64,000 nucleotides of DNA, from NCBI RefSeq assembly GCF_050947335.1, contig NW_027473364.1, positions 248,001-312,000 of the forward strand, read 5' to 3'. The stretch comes from Megachile rotundata (Eukaryota; Arthropoda; Insecta; Hymenoptera; Megachilidae). The notes beneath the pieces were generated by a model, which saw nothing but the letters and a program-made list of their open reading frames with translations, had not been told where the DNA came from and made no database searches. The stretch's first letter is position 1, and each line of letters begins with the position of its first letter. Both the position numbers and the translations under genes were made by a program. Of the stretch, positions 15,357-33,520 are shown in pieces.

Positions 15357-15910
15357 CAGACACAATCACACAATCACAATCACACAATCACAATCACACA
15401 ATCACAATCACACAATCACAATCACACAATCACACAATCACACAATCACACGATCACACAATCACGGTCACTCAATCACGGTCACTCAATCACGGTCACA
15501 CAATCACGGTTACAAAATCGCGGTCACACAAACACGGTCACACAATCACACAATCACACATTCACAAAATCACACAATCACACAATCACACAGTCACACA
15601 ATCGCTCAATCACACAATAACACACTCACACAATCACACAGTCACAATCACACAGTCGCAACCACACAATCACGGTCACACAAAAACGGTAACACAATTA
15701 CACATTCACACAATCACACAATCACACAATCACAAAATCACGATCACACAATCACGGTCACACAATCACGATCACACAATCACGATCACACAACCATGAT
15801 CACACAATTACGGTCACACAATCACGGTCACACAATCACAGTCACACAATCACACAATCACAATCACGCGATCACACAATCACGATCACACAATCACGAT
15901 CGCACAACCA
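15357..15910. repeat. S tract plus core B-C-D type I, first ACCATG copy
   Basis: S is 94 bp. B at 15451 has CGGTTAC and AAACACGG. C shows AAAAACGGTAAC and CAATTACACATTC. The anchor at 15796 is preceded by CAACC rather than CAATC, the lineage mark of the middle-domain type I cassettes. Confidence 0.87.
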
Positions 15911-18342
15911 CACAATCACACAATCACACAATCAAACAATCACACAATCACACAATCACACAGTACACACAATCATAATCACACAATCACAATTACACAA
16001 TCACACAATCACGCAATCACACAATCACACAATCACACAATCACACAATCACACAGTCACACAATCACACAATCACACAATCACACAATCACACAATCAC
16101 AATCACGATCACACAATCACAAAATCACGATCACACAATCACGGTCACACAATCACGATCACACAATCACGATCACACAATCATGATCACACAATTACGG
16201 TCACACAATCACGGTCACACAATCACAGTCACACAATCACACAATCACACAATCACACAATCACTCAATCACACAATCACACAATCTCACAATCACACAA
16301 TCACACAATCACACAGTCATACAATCACACCATCACAATTACGCAATCACACAATCACACAATCACACAATCACACAATCACACAATCACACAGTCACAC
16401 AATCACACAATCACACAATCACACAATCACACAATCACACAATCACACAATCACACAATCACACAATCACAAAATCACACAATCACACAAGCACACAGTC
16501 ACACAATCACTCAATCACACAATAACACACTCACACAATCACACAGTCACAATCACACAGTCGCAACCACACAATCACGGTCACACAATAACGGTAACAC
16601 AATCACACATTCACACAATCACACAACCACACAATCACAAAATCACGATCACACAATCACGGTCAGACAATCACGATCACACAATCACGATCACACAATC
16701 ATGATCACACAATTACGGTCACACAATCACGGTCACACAATCACAGTCACACAATCGCACAATCACAATCACGCAATCACACAATCACGATCACACAATC
16801 ACACAATCACACAATCACACTATCATACAATCACACAATCACACAATCACACAATCACACAATCACACAATCACACAATCACACAAACACTCAATCACAA
16901 AATCACACAATCACACAAGCACACAATCACTCAATCACACAATCACACAATCACACAATCACACAATCACACAATCACACAATCACACAATCACACAATC
17001 ACAATTACACAATCACACAATCACACAATCACACAATCACACAATCACACAATCACACAATCACACAATCACACAATCACACAATCACACAATCACTCAA
17101 TCACACAATCACACAATCTCACAATCACACAATCACACAATCACACAGTCATACAATCACACCATCACAATCACGCAATCACACAATCACACAATCACAC
17201 AATCACACAATCACACGATCACACAATCATACAATCACACAATCACACAATCACACAATCACACAATCACACAATCACACAGTCACACAATCACACAATC
17301 ACACAATCACACAATCACACAATCACACAATCACACAATCACACAATCACACAATCACACAATCACACAGTCACACAATCACACAATCACACAATCACAC
17401 AATCACACAATCACAATCGCACAATCACACAATCACACAATCACAATCGCACAATCACACAATCACACAATCACACAGTCACACAATCACACAACCACAC
17501 AATCACACAATCACACAATCACACACTCACACAATCACACAGACACAATCACACAATCACAATCACACAATCACAATCACACAATCACAATCACACAATC
17601 ACAATCACACAATCACAATCACACAATCACACAATCACACAATCACACGATCACACAATCACGGTCACTCAATCACGGTCACTCAATCACGGTCACACAA
17701 TCACGGTTACAAAATCACGGTCACACAATCACGGTCACACAATCACACAATCACACATTCACAAAATCACACAATCACACAATCACACAGTCACACAATC
17801 GCTCAATCACACAATAACACACTCACACAATCACACAGTCACAATCACACAGTCGCAACCACACAATCACGGTCACACAATAACGGTAACACAATCACAC
17901 ATTCACACAGTCACACAATCACACAATCACACAATCACACAATCACAAAATCACGATCACACAATCACGGTCACACAATCACGATCACACAATCACGATC
18001 ACACAATCATGATCACACAATTACGGTCACACAATCACGGTCACACAATCACAGTCACACAATCACACAATCACAATCACGCAATCACACAATCCCACAA
18101 TCACACAATCACACAATCACACAATCACACAATCACACAGTCACACAATCGCTCAATCACACAATAACACACTCACACAATCACACAGTCACAATCACAC
18201 AGTCGCAACCACACAATCACGGTCACACAAAAACGGTAACACAATTACACATTCACACAATCACACAATCACACAATCACAAAATCACGATCACACAATC
18301 ACGGTCACACAATCACGATCACACAATCACGATCACACAACC
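15796..18342. repeat. Super-HOR unit 1 (2547 bp), D order I-III-IV-II
   Basis: Anchors 15796 (I), 16183 (III), 16701 (IV) and 18009 (II). The I-to-III step is 387 bp and includes one AGTACAC followed by CATAATC. The III-to-IV step is 518 bp. Type IV has GGTCAGAC at 16661 and CAATCGCAC. A full S-B-C core (S from 17540, B at 17648) precedes the type II anchor. Confidence 0.87.
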
Positions 18343-21300
18343 ATGATCACACAATTACGGTCACACAATCACGGTCACACAATCACAGTCACACAATCAC
18401 ACAATCACAATCACGCGATCACACAATCACGATCACACAATCACGATCGCACAACCACACAATCACACAATCACACAATCAAACAATCACACAATCACAC
18501 AATCACACAGTACACACAATCATAATCACACAATCACAATTACACAATCACACAATCACGCAATCACACAATCACACAATCACACAATCACACAATCACA
18601 CAGTCACACAATCACACAATCACACAATCACACAATCACACAATCACAATCACGATCACACAATCACAAAATCACGATCACACAATCACGGTCACACAAT
18701 CACGATCACACAATCACGATCACACAATCATGATCACACAATTACGGTCACACAATCACGGTCACACAATCACAGTCACACAATCACACAATCACACAAT
18801 CACACAATCACTCAATCACACAATCACACAATCTCACAATCACACAATCACACAATCACACAGTCATACAATCACACCATCACAATTACGCAATCACACA
18901 ATCACACAATCACACAATCACACAATCACACAATCACACAGTCACACAATCACACAATCACACAATCACACAATCACACAATCACACAATCACACAATCA
19001 CACAATCACAAAATCACACAATCACACAAGCACACAGTCACACAATCACTCAATCACACAATAACACACTCACACAATCACACAGTCACAATCACACAGT
19101 CGCAACCACACAATCACGGTCACACAATAACGGTAACACAATCACACATTCACACAATCACACAACCACACAATCACAAAATCACGATCACACAATCACG
19201 GTCAGACAATCACGATCACACAATCACGATCACACAATCATGATCACACAATTACGGTCACACAATCACGGTCACACAATCACAGTCACACAATCGCACA
19301 ATCACAATCACGCAATCACACAATCACGATCACACAATCACACAATCACACAATCACACTATCATACAATCACACAATCACACAATCACACAATCACACA
19401 ATCACACAATCACACAATCACACAATCACACAATCACTCAATCACAAAATCACACAATCACACAAGCACACAATCACTCAATCACACAATCACACAATCA
19501 CACAATCACACAATCACACAATCACACAATCACACAATCACAATTACACAATCACACAATCACACAATCACACAATCACACAATCACACAATCACACAAT
19601 CACACAATCACACAATCACACAATCACACAATCACTCAATCACACAATCACACAATCTCACAATCACACAATCACACAATCACACAGTCATACAGTCACA
19701 CCATCACAATCACGCAATCACACAATCACACAATCACACAATCACACAATCACACGATCACACAATCACACAATCACACAATCACACAATCACACAATCA
19801 CACAATCACACAATCACACAGTCACACAATCACACAATCACACAATCACACAATCACACAATCACACAATCACACAATCACACAATCACACAATCACACA
19901 GTCACACAATCACACAATCACACAATCACACAATCACACAATCACACAATCACAATCGCACAATCACACAATCACACAATCACAATCGCACAATCACACA
20001 ATCACACAATCACACAGTCACACAATCACACAACCACACAATCACACAATCACACACTCACACAATCACACAGACACAATCACACAATCACAATCACACA
20101 ATCACAATCACACAATCACAATCACACAATCACAATCACACAATCACAATCACACAATCACACAATCACACAATCACACGATCACACAATCACACAATCA
20201 CACAATCACACAATCACACAATCACACAATCACACAATCACACAATCACACTATCACACAATCACACAATCACACAATCACACAATCACACAATCCCACA
20301 ATCACACAATCACACAATCACACAATCACACAATCACACAATCACACAATTACACAATCACACAATCACACAATCACACAATCACACAATCACACAATCA
20401 CACAAGCACACAATCACTCAATCACACAATCACACAATCACACAATCACACTATCGCACAATCACACAATCACACAATCACACAATCACACAATCACACA
20501 ATCACACAATCACACAATCACACAATCACACAATCACAATTACACAATCACACAATCACACAATCACACAATCACACAATCACACAATCACACAATCACA
20601 CAATCACACAATCACACAATCACAATTACACAATCACACAATCACACAATCACACAATCACTCAATCACACAATCACACAATCTCACAATCACACAATCA
20701 CACAGTCATACAATCACACCATCACAATCACACCATCACAATCACGCAATCACACAACCACACAATCACACAATCACACAATCACACAGTCACACAATCA
20801 CACAATCACACAATCACACAATCACACAATCACACAATCACACAATCACACAATCACACAATCACACAATCACACAGTCACACAATCACACAATCACACA
20901 ATCACACAATCACACAATCACAATCGCACAATCACAGAATCACACAATCACAATCGCACAATCACACAATCACACAATCACACAGTCACACAATCACACA
21001 ACCACACAATCACACAATCACACAATCACACAATCACACACTCACACAATCACACAGACACAATCACACAATCACAATCACACAATCACAATCACACAAT
21101 CACAATCACACAATCACAATCACACAATCACTATCACACAATCACAATCACACAATCACAATCACACAATCACAATCACACAATCACAATCACACAATCA
21201 CAATCACACAATCACAATCACACAATCACACAATCGCACAATCACACGATCACACAATCACGGTCACTCAATCACGGTCACTCAATCACGGTCACACAAT

Positions 21301-23456
21301 CACGGTCACAAAATCGCGGTCACACAATCACGGTCACACAATCACACAATCACACAATCACAAAATCACACAATCACACAATCACACAATCACACAATCA
21401 CACAATCACACAATCACACAATCACACAATCACACAATCACACAATCATACAATCACACAATCACACAATCACACAATCACACAATCACACAATCACACA
21501 GTACACACAATCACAATCACACAATCACAATTACACAATCACACAATCACGCAATCACACAATCACACAATCACACAATCACACAATCACACAGTCACAC
21601 AATCACACAATCACACAATCACACAATCACACAATCACAATCACGATCACACAATCACAAAATCACGATCACACAATCACGGTCACACAATCACGATCAC
21701 ACAATCACGATCACACAATCATGATCACACAATTACGGTTACACAATCACGGTCACACAATCACAGTCACACAATCACACAATCACACAATCACACAATC
21801 ACACAATCACACAATCACACAATCACACAATCACACAATCACACAATCACACAATCACACAATCACACAATCACACAATCACACAATCACACAATCACAC
21901 AATCACACAATCACACAATCACACAATCACACAATCACACAATCACACAATCACACAATCACACAGTACACACAATCACAATCACACAATCACAATTACA
22001 CAATCACACAATCACGCAATCACACAATCACACAATCACACAATCACACAATCACACAGTCACACAATCACACAATCACACGATCACACAATCACCCAAT
22101 CACATAATCACACAATCACACTATCACACAATCACACAATCACACAATCACACAATCACAAAATCACCTAATCACACAATCACACAATCTCACAACCACA
22201 CAATCACACAAGCACACATAACTCAATCACACAATCACAAAATCACACAATCACACAATCTCACAATCACACAATCACACAATCACAATCACACAATCAC
22301 ACGATCACACAATCACGGTCACTCAATCACGGTCACTCAATCACTGTCACACAATCACGGTCACAAAATCGCGGTCACACAATCAAGGTCACACAATCAC
22401 ACAATCACACAATCACAAAATCACACAATCACAAAATCACACAATCACACAATCACACAGTCACACAATCACTCAATCACACAATAACACACTCACACAA
22501 TCACACAGTCACAATCACACAGTCGCAACCACACAATCACGGTCACACAATAACGGTAACACAATCACACATTCACACAATCACACAATCACACAATCAC
22601 AAAATCACGATCACACAATCACGGTCACACAATCACGATCACACAATCACGATCACACAATCATGATCACACAATTACGGTGACACAATCACGGTCACAC
22701 AATCACAGTCACACAATCACACAATCTCAATCACGCAATCACACAATCCCACAATCACACAATCACACAATCACACAATCACACAATCACACAATCACAC
22801 AATCACTCAATCACACAATCACACAATCACACAATCACACAATCACACAATCACACAATCACACAATCACACAATCACACAATCACACAATCACACAATC
22901 ACACAATCACACAATCACACAATCACACAATCACACAAGCACACAATCACTCAATCACACAATAACACAATCACACAATCACACAATCACACAATCACAC
23001 TATCACACAATCACACAATCACACAATCACACAATCACACAATCACACAATCACACAATCACACAATCACACAATCACACAATCACACAATCACACAGTC
23101 ACACAATCACACAATCACACAATCACACAATCACACAATCACAATCGCACAATCACACAATCACACAATCACAATCGCACAATCACACAATCACACAATC
23201 ACACAGTCACACAATCACACAACCACACAATCACACAATCACACAATCACACAGTCACACAATCGCTCAATCACACAATAACACACTCACACAATCACAC
23301 AGTCACAATCACACAGTCGCAACCACACAATCACGGTCACACAAAAACGGTAACACAATTACACATTCACACAATCACACAATCACACAATCACAAAATC
23401 ACGATCACACAATCACGGTCACACAATCACGATCACACAATCACGATCACACAACC
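18343..23456. repeat. Super-HOR unit 2, expanded (5114 bp)
   Basis: Anchors I 18343, III 18730, IV 19240, then an inserted III/II pair at 21721 and 22663. Around 20071-20179 an S tract ends in CGATC that continues as E, so the B block is truncated. The S tract at 21055-21246 includes one CTATCAC unit at 21131 and leads to a B block (21247) that goes directly into E. Confidence 0.85.
21640..22760. repeat. III-II pair with GGTTAC anchor and CATAAC markers
   Basis: Anchor 21721 is followed by GGTTACAC instead of GGTCACAC. The E tract carries CACCCAATCACATAATC near 22094, CACCTAATC near 22167, CATAACTC near 22218, then B at 22302 with ACTGTCAC and TCAAGGTCAC. Type II anchor at 22663 with GGTGACAC and CTCAATCACGC. 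Three further copies lie at about 31.70, 40.78 and 43.35 kb. Confidence 0.86.
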
Positions 23457-25963
23457 ATGATCACACAATTACGGTCACACAATCACGGTCACACAATCAC
23501 AGTCACACAATCACACAATCACAATCACGCGATCACACAATCACGATCACACAATCACGATCGCACAACCACACAATCACACAATCACACAATCAAACAA
23601 TCACACAATCACACAATCACACAGTACACACAATCATAATCACACAATCACAATTACACAATCACACAATCACGCAATCACACAATCACACAATCACACA
23701 ATCACACAATCACACAGTCACACAATCACACAATCACACAATCACACAATCACACAATCACAATCACGATCACACAATCACAAAATCACGATCACACAAT
23801 CACGGTCACACAATCACGATCACACAATCACGATCACACAATCATGATCACACAATTACGGTCACACAATCACGGTCACACAATCACAGTCACACAATCA
23901 CACAATCACACAATCACACAATCACTCAATCACACAATCACACAATCTCACAATCACACAATCACACAATCACACAGTCATACAATCACACCATCACAAT
24001 TACGCAATCACACAATCACACAATCACACAATCACACAATCACACAATCACACAGTCACACAATCACACAATCACACAATCACACAATCACACAATCACA
24101 CAATCACACAATCACACAATCACACAATCACAAAATCACACAATCACACAAGCACACAGTCACACAATCACTCAATCACACAATAACACACTCACACAAT
24201 CACACAGTCACAATCACACAGTCGCAACCACACAATCACGGTCACACAATAACGGTAACACAATCACACATTCACACAATCACACAACCACACAATCACA
24301 AAATCACGATCACACAATCACGGTCAGACAATCACGATCACACAATCACGATCACACAATCATGATCACACAATTACGGTCACACAATCACGGTCACACA
24401 ATCACAGTCACACAATCGCACAATCACAATCACGCAATCACACAATCACGATCACACAATCACACAATCACACAATCACACTATCATACAATCACACAAT
24501 CACACAATCACACAATCACACAATCACACAATCACACAATCACACAATCACTCAATCACAAAATCACACAATCACACAAGCACACAATCACTCAATCACA
24601 CAATCACACAATCACACAATCACACAATCACACAATCACACAATCACAATTACACAATCACACAATCACACAATCACACAATCACACAATCACACAATCA
24701 CACAATCACACAATCACACAATCACACAATCACACAATCACTCAATCACACAATCACACAATCTCACAATCACACAATCACACAATCACACAGTCATACA
24801 ATCACACCATCACAATCACGCAATCACACAATCACACAATCACACAATCACACAATCACACGATCACACAATCACACAATCACACAATCACACAATCACA
24901 CAATCACACAATCACACAGTCACACAATCACACAATCACACAATCACACAATCACACAATCACACAATCACACAATCACACAGTCACACAATCACACAAT
25001 CACACAATCACACAATCACACAATCACAATCGCACAATCACACAATCACACAATCACAATCGCACAATCACACAATCACACAATCACACAGTCACACAAT
25101 CACACAACCACACAATCACACAATCACACAATCACACACTCACACAATCACACAGACACAATCACACAATCACAATCACACAATCACAATCACACAATCA
25201 CAATCACACAATCACAATCACACAATCACAATCACACAATCACACAATCACACAATCACACGATCACACAATCACGGTCACTCAATCACGGTCACTCAAT
25301 CACGGTCACACAATCACGGTTACAAAATCGCGGTCACACAATCACGGTCACACAATCACACAATCACACATTCACAAAATCACACAATCACACAATCACA
25401 CAGTCACACAATCGCTCAATCACACAATAACACACTCACACAATCACACAGTCACAATCACACAGTCGCAACCACACAATCACGGTCACACAATAACGGT
25501 AACACAATCACACATTCACACAGTCACACAATCACACAATCACACAATCACACAATCACAAAATCACGATCACACAATCACGGTCACACAATCACGATCA
25601 CACAATCACGATCACACAATCATGATCACACAATTACGGTCACACAATCACGGTCACACAATCACAGTCACACAATCACACAATCACAATCACGCAATCA
25701 CACAATCCCACAATCACACAATCACACAATCACACAATCACACAATCACACAATCACACAGTCACACAATCGCTCAATCACACAATAACACACTCACACA
25801 ATCACACAGTCACAATCACACAGTCGCAACCACACAATCACGGTCACACAAAAACGGTAACACAATTACACATTCACACAATCACACAATCACACAATCA
25901 CAAAATCACGATCACACAATCACGGTCACACAATCACGATCACACAATCACGATCACACAACC
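23457..25963. repeat. Super-HOR unit 3 (2507 bp), I-III-IV-II
   Basis: Anchors 23457, 23844, 24362 and 25622; spacings 387, 518 and 1260. S from 25153, B at 25261. Recurs 10064-10092 bp downstream. Confidence 0.87.
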
Positions 25964-28004
25964 ATGATCACACAATTACGGTCACACAATCACGGTCACA
26001 CAATCACAGTCACACAATCACACAATCACAATCACGCGATCACACAATCACGATCACACAATCACGATCGCACAACCACACAATCACACAATCACACAAT
26101 CAAACAATCACACAATCACACAATCACACAGTACACACAATCATAATCACACAATCACAATTACACAATCACACAATCACGCAATCACACAATCACACAA
26201 TCACACAATCACACAATCACACAGTCACACAATCACACAATCACACAATCACACAATCACAATCACGATCACACAATCACAAAATCACGATCACACAATC
26301 ACGGTCACACAATCACGATCACACAATCACGATCACACAATCATGATCACACAATTACGGTCACACAATCACGGTCACACAATCACAGTCACACAATCAC
26401 ACAATCACACAATCACACAATCACTCAATCACACAATCACACAATCTCACAATCACACAATCACACAATCACACAGTCATACAATCACACCATCACAATT
26501 ACGCAATCACACAATCACACAATCACACAATCACACAATCACACAATCACACAGTCACACAATCACACAATCACACAATCACACAATCACACAATCACAC
26601 AATCACACAATCACACAATCACACAATCACACAATCACTCAATCACAAAATCACACAATCACACAAGCACACAATCACTCAATCACACAATCACACAATC
26701 ACACAATCACACAATCACACAATCACACAATCACACAATCACACAATCACACAATCACTCAATCACACAATCACACAATCTCACAATCACACAATCACAC
26801 AATCACACAGTCATACAATCACACCATCACAATCACGCAATCACACAATCACACAATCACACAATCACACAATCACACGATCACACAATCATACAATCAC
26901 ACAATCACACAATCACACAATCACACAATCACACAATCACACAGTCACACAATCACACAATCACACAATCACACAATCACACAATCACACAATCACACAA
27001 TCACACAATCACACAATCACACAATCACACAGTCACACAATCACACAATCACACAATCACACAATCACACAATCACAATCGCACAATCACACAATCACAC
27101 AATCACAATCGCACAATCACACAATCACACAATCACACAGTCACACAATCACACAACCACACAATCACACAATCACACAATCACACACTCACACAATCAC
27201 ACAGACACAATCACACAATCACAATCACACAATCACAATCACACAATCACAATCACACAATCACAATCACACAATCACAATCACACAATCACACAATCAC
27301 ACAATCACACGATCACACAATCACGGTCACTCAATCACGGTCACTCAATCACGGTCACACAATCACGGTTACAAAATCACGGTCACACAATCACGGTCAC
27401 ACAATCACACAATCACACATTCACAAAATCACACAATCACACAATCACACAGTCACACAATCGCTCAATCACACAATAACACACTCACACAATCACACAG
27501 TCACAATCACACAGTCGCAACCACACAATCACGGTCACACAATAACGGTAACACAATCACACATTCACACAGTCACACAATCACACAATCACACAATCAC
27601 ACAATCACAAAATCACGATCACACAATCACGGTCACACAATCACGATCACACAATCACGATCACACAATCATGATCACACAATTACGGTCACACAATCAC
27701 GGTCACACAATCACAGTCACACAATCACACAATCACAATCACGCAATCACACAATCCCACAATCACACAATCACACAATCACACAATCACACAATCACAC
27801 AGTCACACAATCGCTCAATCACACAATAACACACTCACACAATCACACAGTCACAATCACACAGTCGCAACCACACAATCACGGTCACACAAAAACGGTA
27901 ACACAATTACACATTCACACAATCACACAATCACACAATCACAAAATCACGATCACACAATCACGGTCACACAATCACGATCACACAATCACGATCACAC
28001 AACC
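25964..28004. repeat. Super-HOR unit 4 (2041 bp), type IV lost
   Basis: Anchors 25964 (I), 26343 (III) and 27671 (II). The type IV cassette expected about 518 bp after the III anchor is missing; E sequence continues with ACTCAATCACAAAATC near 26637. The unit is about 0.5 kb shorter than units 1 and 3, as expected for loss of one cassette. Confidence 0.85.
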
Positions 28005-31000
28005 ATGATCACACAATTACGGTCACACAATCACGGTCACACAATCACAGTCACACAATCACACAATCACAATCACGCGATCACACAATCACGATCACAC
28101 AATCACGATCGCACAACCACACAATCACACAATCACACAATCAAACAATCACACAATCACACAATCACACAGTACACACAATCATAATCACACAATCACA
28201 ATTACACAATCACACAATCACGCAATCACACAATCACACAATCACACAATCACACAATCACACAGTCACACAATCACACAATCACACAATCACACAATCA
28301 CACAATCACAATCACGATCACACAATCACAAAATCACGATCACACAATCACGGTCACACAATCACGATCACACAATCACGATCACACAATCATGATCACA
28401 CAATTACGGTCACACAATCACGGTCACACAATCACAGTCACACAATCACACAATCACACAATCACACAATCACTCAATCACACAATCACACAATCTCACA
28501 ATCACACAATCACACAATCACACAGTCATACAATCACACCATCACAATTACGCAATCACACAATCACACAATCACACAATCACACAATCACACAATCACA
28601 CAGTCACACAATCACACAATCACACAATCACACAATCACACAATCACACAATCACACAATCACACAATCACAAAATCACACAATCACACAAGCACACAGT
28701 CACACAATCACTCAATCACACAATAACACACTCACACAATCACACAGTCACAATCACACAGTCGCAACCACACAATCACGGTCACACAATAACGGTAACA
28801 CAATCACACATTCACACAATCACACAACCACACAATCACAAAATCACGATCACACAATCACGGTCAGACAATCACGATCACACAATCACGATCACACAAT
28901 CATGATCACACAATTACGGTCACACAATCACGGTCACACAATCACAGTCACACAATCGCACAATCACAATCACGCAATCACACAATCACGATCACACAAT
29001 CACACAATCACACAATCACACTATCATACAATCACACAATCACACAATCACACAATCACACAATCACACAATCACACAATCACACAATCACACAATCACT
29101 CAATCACAAAATCACACAATCACACAAGCACACAATCACTCAATCACACAATCACACAATCACACAATCACACAATCACACAATCACACAATCACACAAT
29201 CACAATTACACAATCACACAATCACACAATCACACAATCACACAATCACACAATCACACAATCACACAATCACACAATCACACAATCACACAATCACTCA
29301 ATCACACAATCACACAATCTCACAATCACACAATCACACAATCACACAGTCATACAATCACACCATCACAATCACGCAATCACACAATCACACAATCACA
29401 CAATCACACAATCACACGATCACACAATCACACAATCACACAATCACACAATCACACAATCACACAATCACACAATCACACAGTCACACAATCACACAAT
29501 CACACAATCACACAATCACACAATCACACAATCACACAATCACACAATCACACAATCACACAGTCACACAATCACACAATCACACAATCACACAATCACA
29601 CAATCACACAATCACAATCGCACAATCACACAATCACACAATCACAATCGCACAATCACACAATCACACAATCACACAGTCACACAATCACACAACCACA
29701 CAATCACACAATCACACACTCACACAATCACACAGACACAATCACACAATCACAATCACACAATCACAATCACACAATCACAATCACACAATCACAATCA
29801 CACAATCACAATCACACAATCACACAATCACACAATCACACGATCACACAATCACACAATCACACAATCACACAATCACACAATCACACAATCACACAAT
29901 CACACAATCACACTATCACACAATCACACAATCACACAATCACACAATCACACAATCCCACAATCACACAATCACACAATCACACAATCACACAATCACA
30001 CAATCACACAATTACACAATCACACAATCACACAATCACACAATCACACAAGCACACAATCACTCAATCACACAATCACACAATCACACAATCACACAAT
30101 CACACAGTCACACAATCGCTCAATCACACAATAACACACTCACACAATCACACAGTCACAATCACACAGTCGCAACAACACAATCACGGTCACACAATAA
30201 CGGTAACACAATCACACATTCACACAGTCACACAATCACACAATCACACAATCACACAATCACAAAATCACGATCACACAATCACGGTCACACAATCACG
30301 ATCACACAATCACGATCACACAATCATGATCACACAATTACGGTCACACAATCACGGTCACACAATCACAGTCACACAATCACACAATCACAATCACGCA
30401 ATCACACAATCCCACAATCACACAATCACACAATCACACAATCACACAATCACACAATCACACAATCACACAATCACTCAATCACACAATCACACAATCA
30501 CACAATCACACAATCACACTATCGCACAATCACACAATCACACAATCACACAATCACACAATCACACAATCACACAATCACACAATCACAATTACACAAT
30601 CACACAATCACACAATCACACAATCACACAATCACACAATCACACAATCACACAATCACAATTACACAATCACACAATCACACAATCACACAATCACTCA
30701 ATCACACAATCACACAATCTCACAATCACACAATCACACAGTCATACAATCACACCATCACAATCACACCATCACAATCACGCAATCACACAACCACACA
30801 ATCACACAATCACACAATCACACAGTCACACAATCACACAATCACACAATCACACAATCACACAATCACACAATCACACAATCACACAATCACACAATCA
30901 CACAATCACACAGTCACACAATCACACAATCACACAATCACACAATCACACAATCACAATCGCACAATCACAGAATCACACAATCACAATCGCACAATCA

Positions 31001-33520
31001 CACAATCACACAATCACACAGTCACACAATCACACAACCACACAATCACACAATCACACAATCACACAATCACACACTCACACAATCACACAGACACAAT
31101 CACACAATCACAATCACACAATCACAATCACACAATCACAATCACACAATCACAATCACACAATCACTATCACACAATCACAATCACACAATCACAATCA
31201 CACAATCACAATCACACAATCACAATCACACAATCACAATCACACAATCACAATCACACAATCACAATCACACAATCACAATCACACAATCACACAATCG
31301 CACAATCACACGATCACACAATCACGGTCACTCAATCACGGTCACTCAATCACGGTCACACAATCACGGTCACAAAATCGCGGTCACACAATCACGGTCA
31401 CACAATCACACAATCACACAATCACAAAATCACACAATCACACAATCACACAATCACACAATCACACAATCACACAATCACACAATCACACAATCACACA
31501 ATCACACAATCATACAATCACACAATCACACAATCACACAATCACACAATCACACAATCACACAGTACACACAATCACAATCACACAATCACAATTACAC
31601 AATCACACAATCACGCAATCACACAATCACACAATCACACAATCACACAATCACACAGTCACACAATCACACAATCACACAATCACACAATCACAATCAC
31701 GATCACACAATCACAAAATCACGATCACACAATCACGGTCACACAATCACGATCACACAATCACGATCACACAATCATGATCACACAATTACGGTTACAC
31801 AATCACGGTCACACAATCACAGTCACACAATCACACAATCACACAATCACACAATCACACAATCACACAATCACACAATCACACAATCACACAATCACAC
31901 AATCACACAATCACACAATCACACAATCACACAATCACACAATCACACAATCACACAATCACACAATCACACAATCACACAATCACACAATCACACAATC
32001 ACACAATCACACAATCACACAATCACACAGTACACACAATCACAATCACACAATCACAATTACACAATCACACAATCACGCAATCACACAATCACACAAT
32101 CACACAATCACACAATCACACAGTCACACAATCACACAATCACACGATCACACAATCACCCAATCACATAATCACACAATCACACTATCACACAATCACA
32201 CAATCACACAATCACACAATCACAAAATCACCTACTCACACAATCACACAATCTCACAACCACACAATCACACAAGCACACATAACTCAATCACACAATC
32301 ACAAAATCACACAATCACACAATCTCACAATCACACAATCACACAATCACAATCACACAATCACACGATCACACAATCACGGTCACTCAATCACGGTCAC
32401 TCAATCACTGTCACACAATCACGGTCACAAAATCGCGGTCACACAATCAAGGTCACACAATCACACAATCACACAATCACAAAATCACACAATCACAAAA
32501 TCACACAATCACACAATCACACAGTCACACAATCACTCAATCACACAATAACACACTCACACAATCACACAGTCACAATCACACAGTCGCAACCACACAA
32601 TCACGGTCACACAATAACGGTAACACAATCACACATTCACACAATCACACAATCACACAATCACAAAATCACGATCACACAATCACGGTCACACAATCAC
32701 GATCACACAATCACGATCACACAATCATGATCACACAATTACGGTGACACAATCACGGTCACACAATCACAGTCACACAATCACACAATCTCAATCACGC
32801 AATCACACAATCCCACAATCACACAATCACACAATCACACAATCACACAATCACACAATCACACAATCACTCAATCACACAATCACACAATCACACAATC
32901 ACACAATCACACAATCACACAATCACACAATCACACAATCACACAATCACACAATCACACAATCACACAATCACACAATCACACAATCACACAATCACAC
33001 AAGCACACAATCACTCAATCACACAATAACACAATCACACAATCACACAATCACACAATCACACTATCACACAATCACACAATCACACAATCACACAATC
33101 ACACAATCACACAATCACACAATCACACAATCACACAATCACACAATCACACAATCACACAGTCACACAATCACACAATCACACAATCACACAATCACAC
33201 AATCACAATCGCACAATCACACAATCACACAATCACAATCGCACAATCACACAATCACACAATCACACAGTCACACAATCACACAACCACACAATCACAC
33301 AATCACACAATCACACAGTCACACAATCGCTCAATCACACAATAACACACTCACACAATCACACAGTCACAATCACACAGTCGCAACCACACAATCACGG
33401 TCACACAAAAACGGTAACACAATTACACATTCACACAATCACACAATCACACAATCACAAAATCACGATCACACAATCACGGTCACACAATCACGATCAC
33501 ACAATCACGATCACACAACC
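28005..33520. repeat. Super-HOR unit 5, expanded (5516 bp)
   Basis: I 28005, III 28392, IV 28902, II 30326, III 31777, II 32727. The S tract at 29733 ends in a truncated B (CGATC at 29841 continuing as E), matching 20179. C near 30174 has GCAACAAC instead of GCAACCAC. S from 31091 to 31310 is 220 bp, 28 bp longer than its copy at 21055. Confidence 0.85.

Larger units (their letters stand above)
18343..28004. repeat. Large tandem duplication, copy 1 (9662 bp)
   Basis: Contains anchors 18343, 18730, 19240, 21721, 22663, 23457, 23844, 24362, 25622, 25964, 26343 and 27671. From 18343 to 26343 the anchor types recur in the same order after 28005, with one extra type II anchor (30326) inserted; after 26343 copy 2 regains a type IV anchor that copy 1 lacks. 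Offsets rise stepwise from 9662 through 10056 and 10064 to 10092 as units are gained. Confidence 0.86.
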
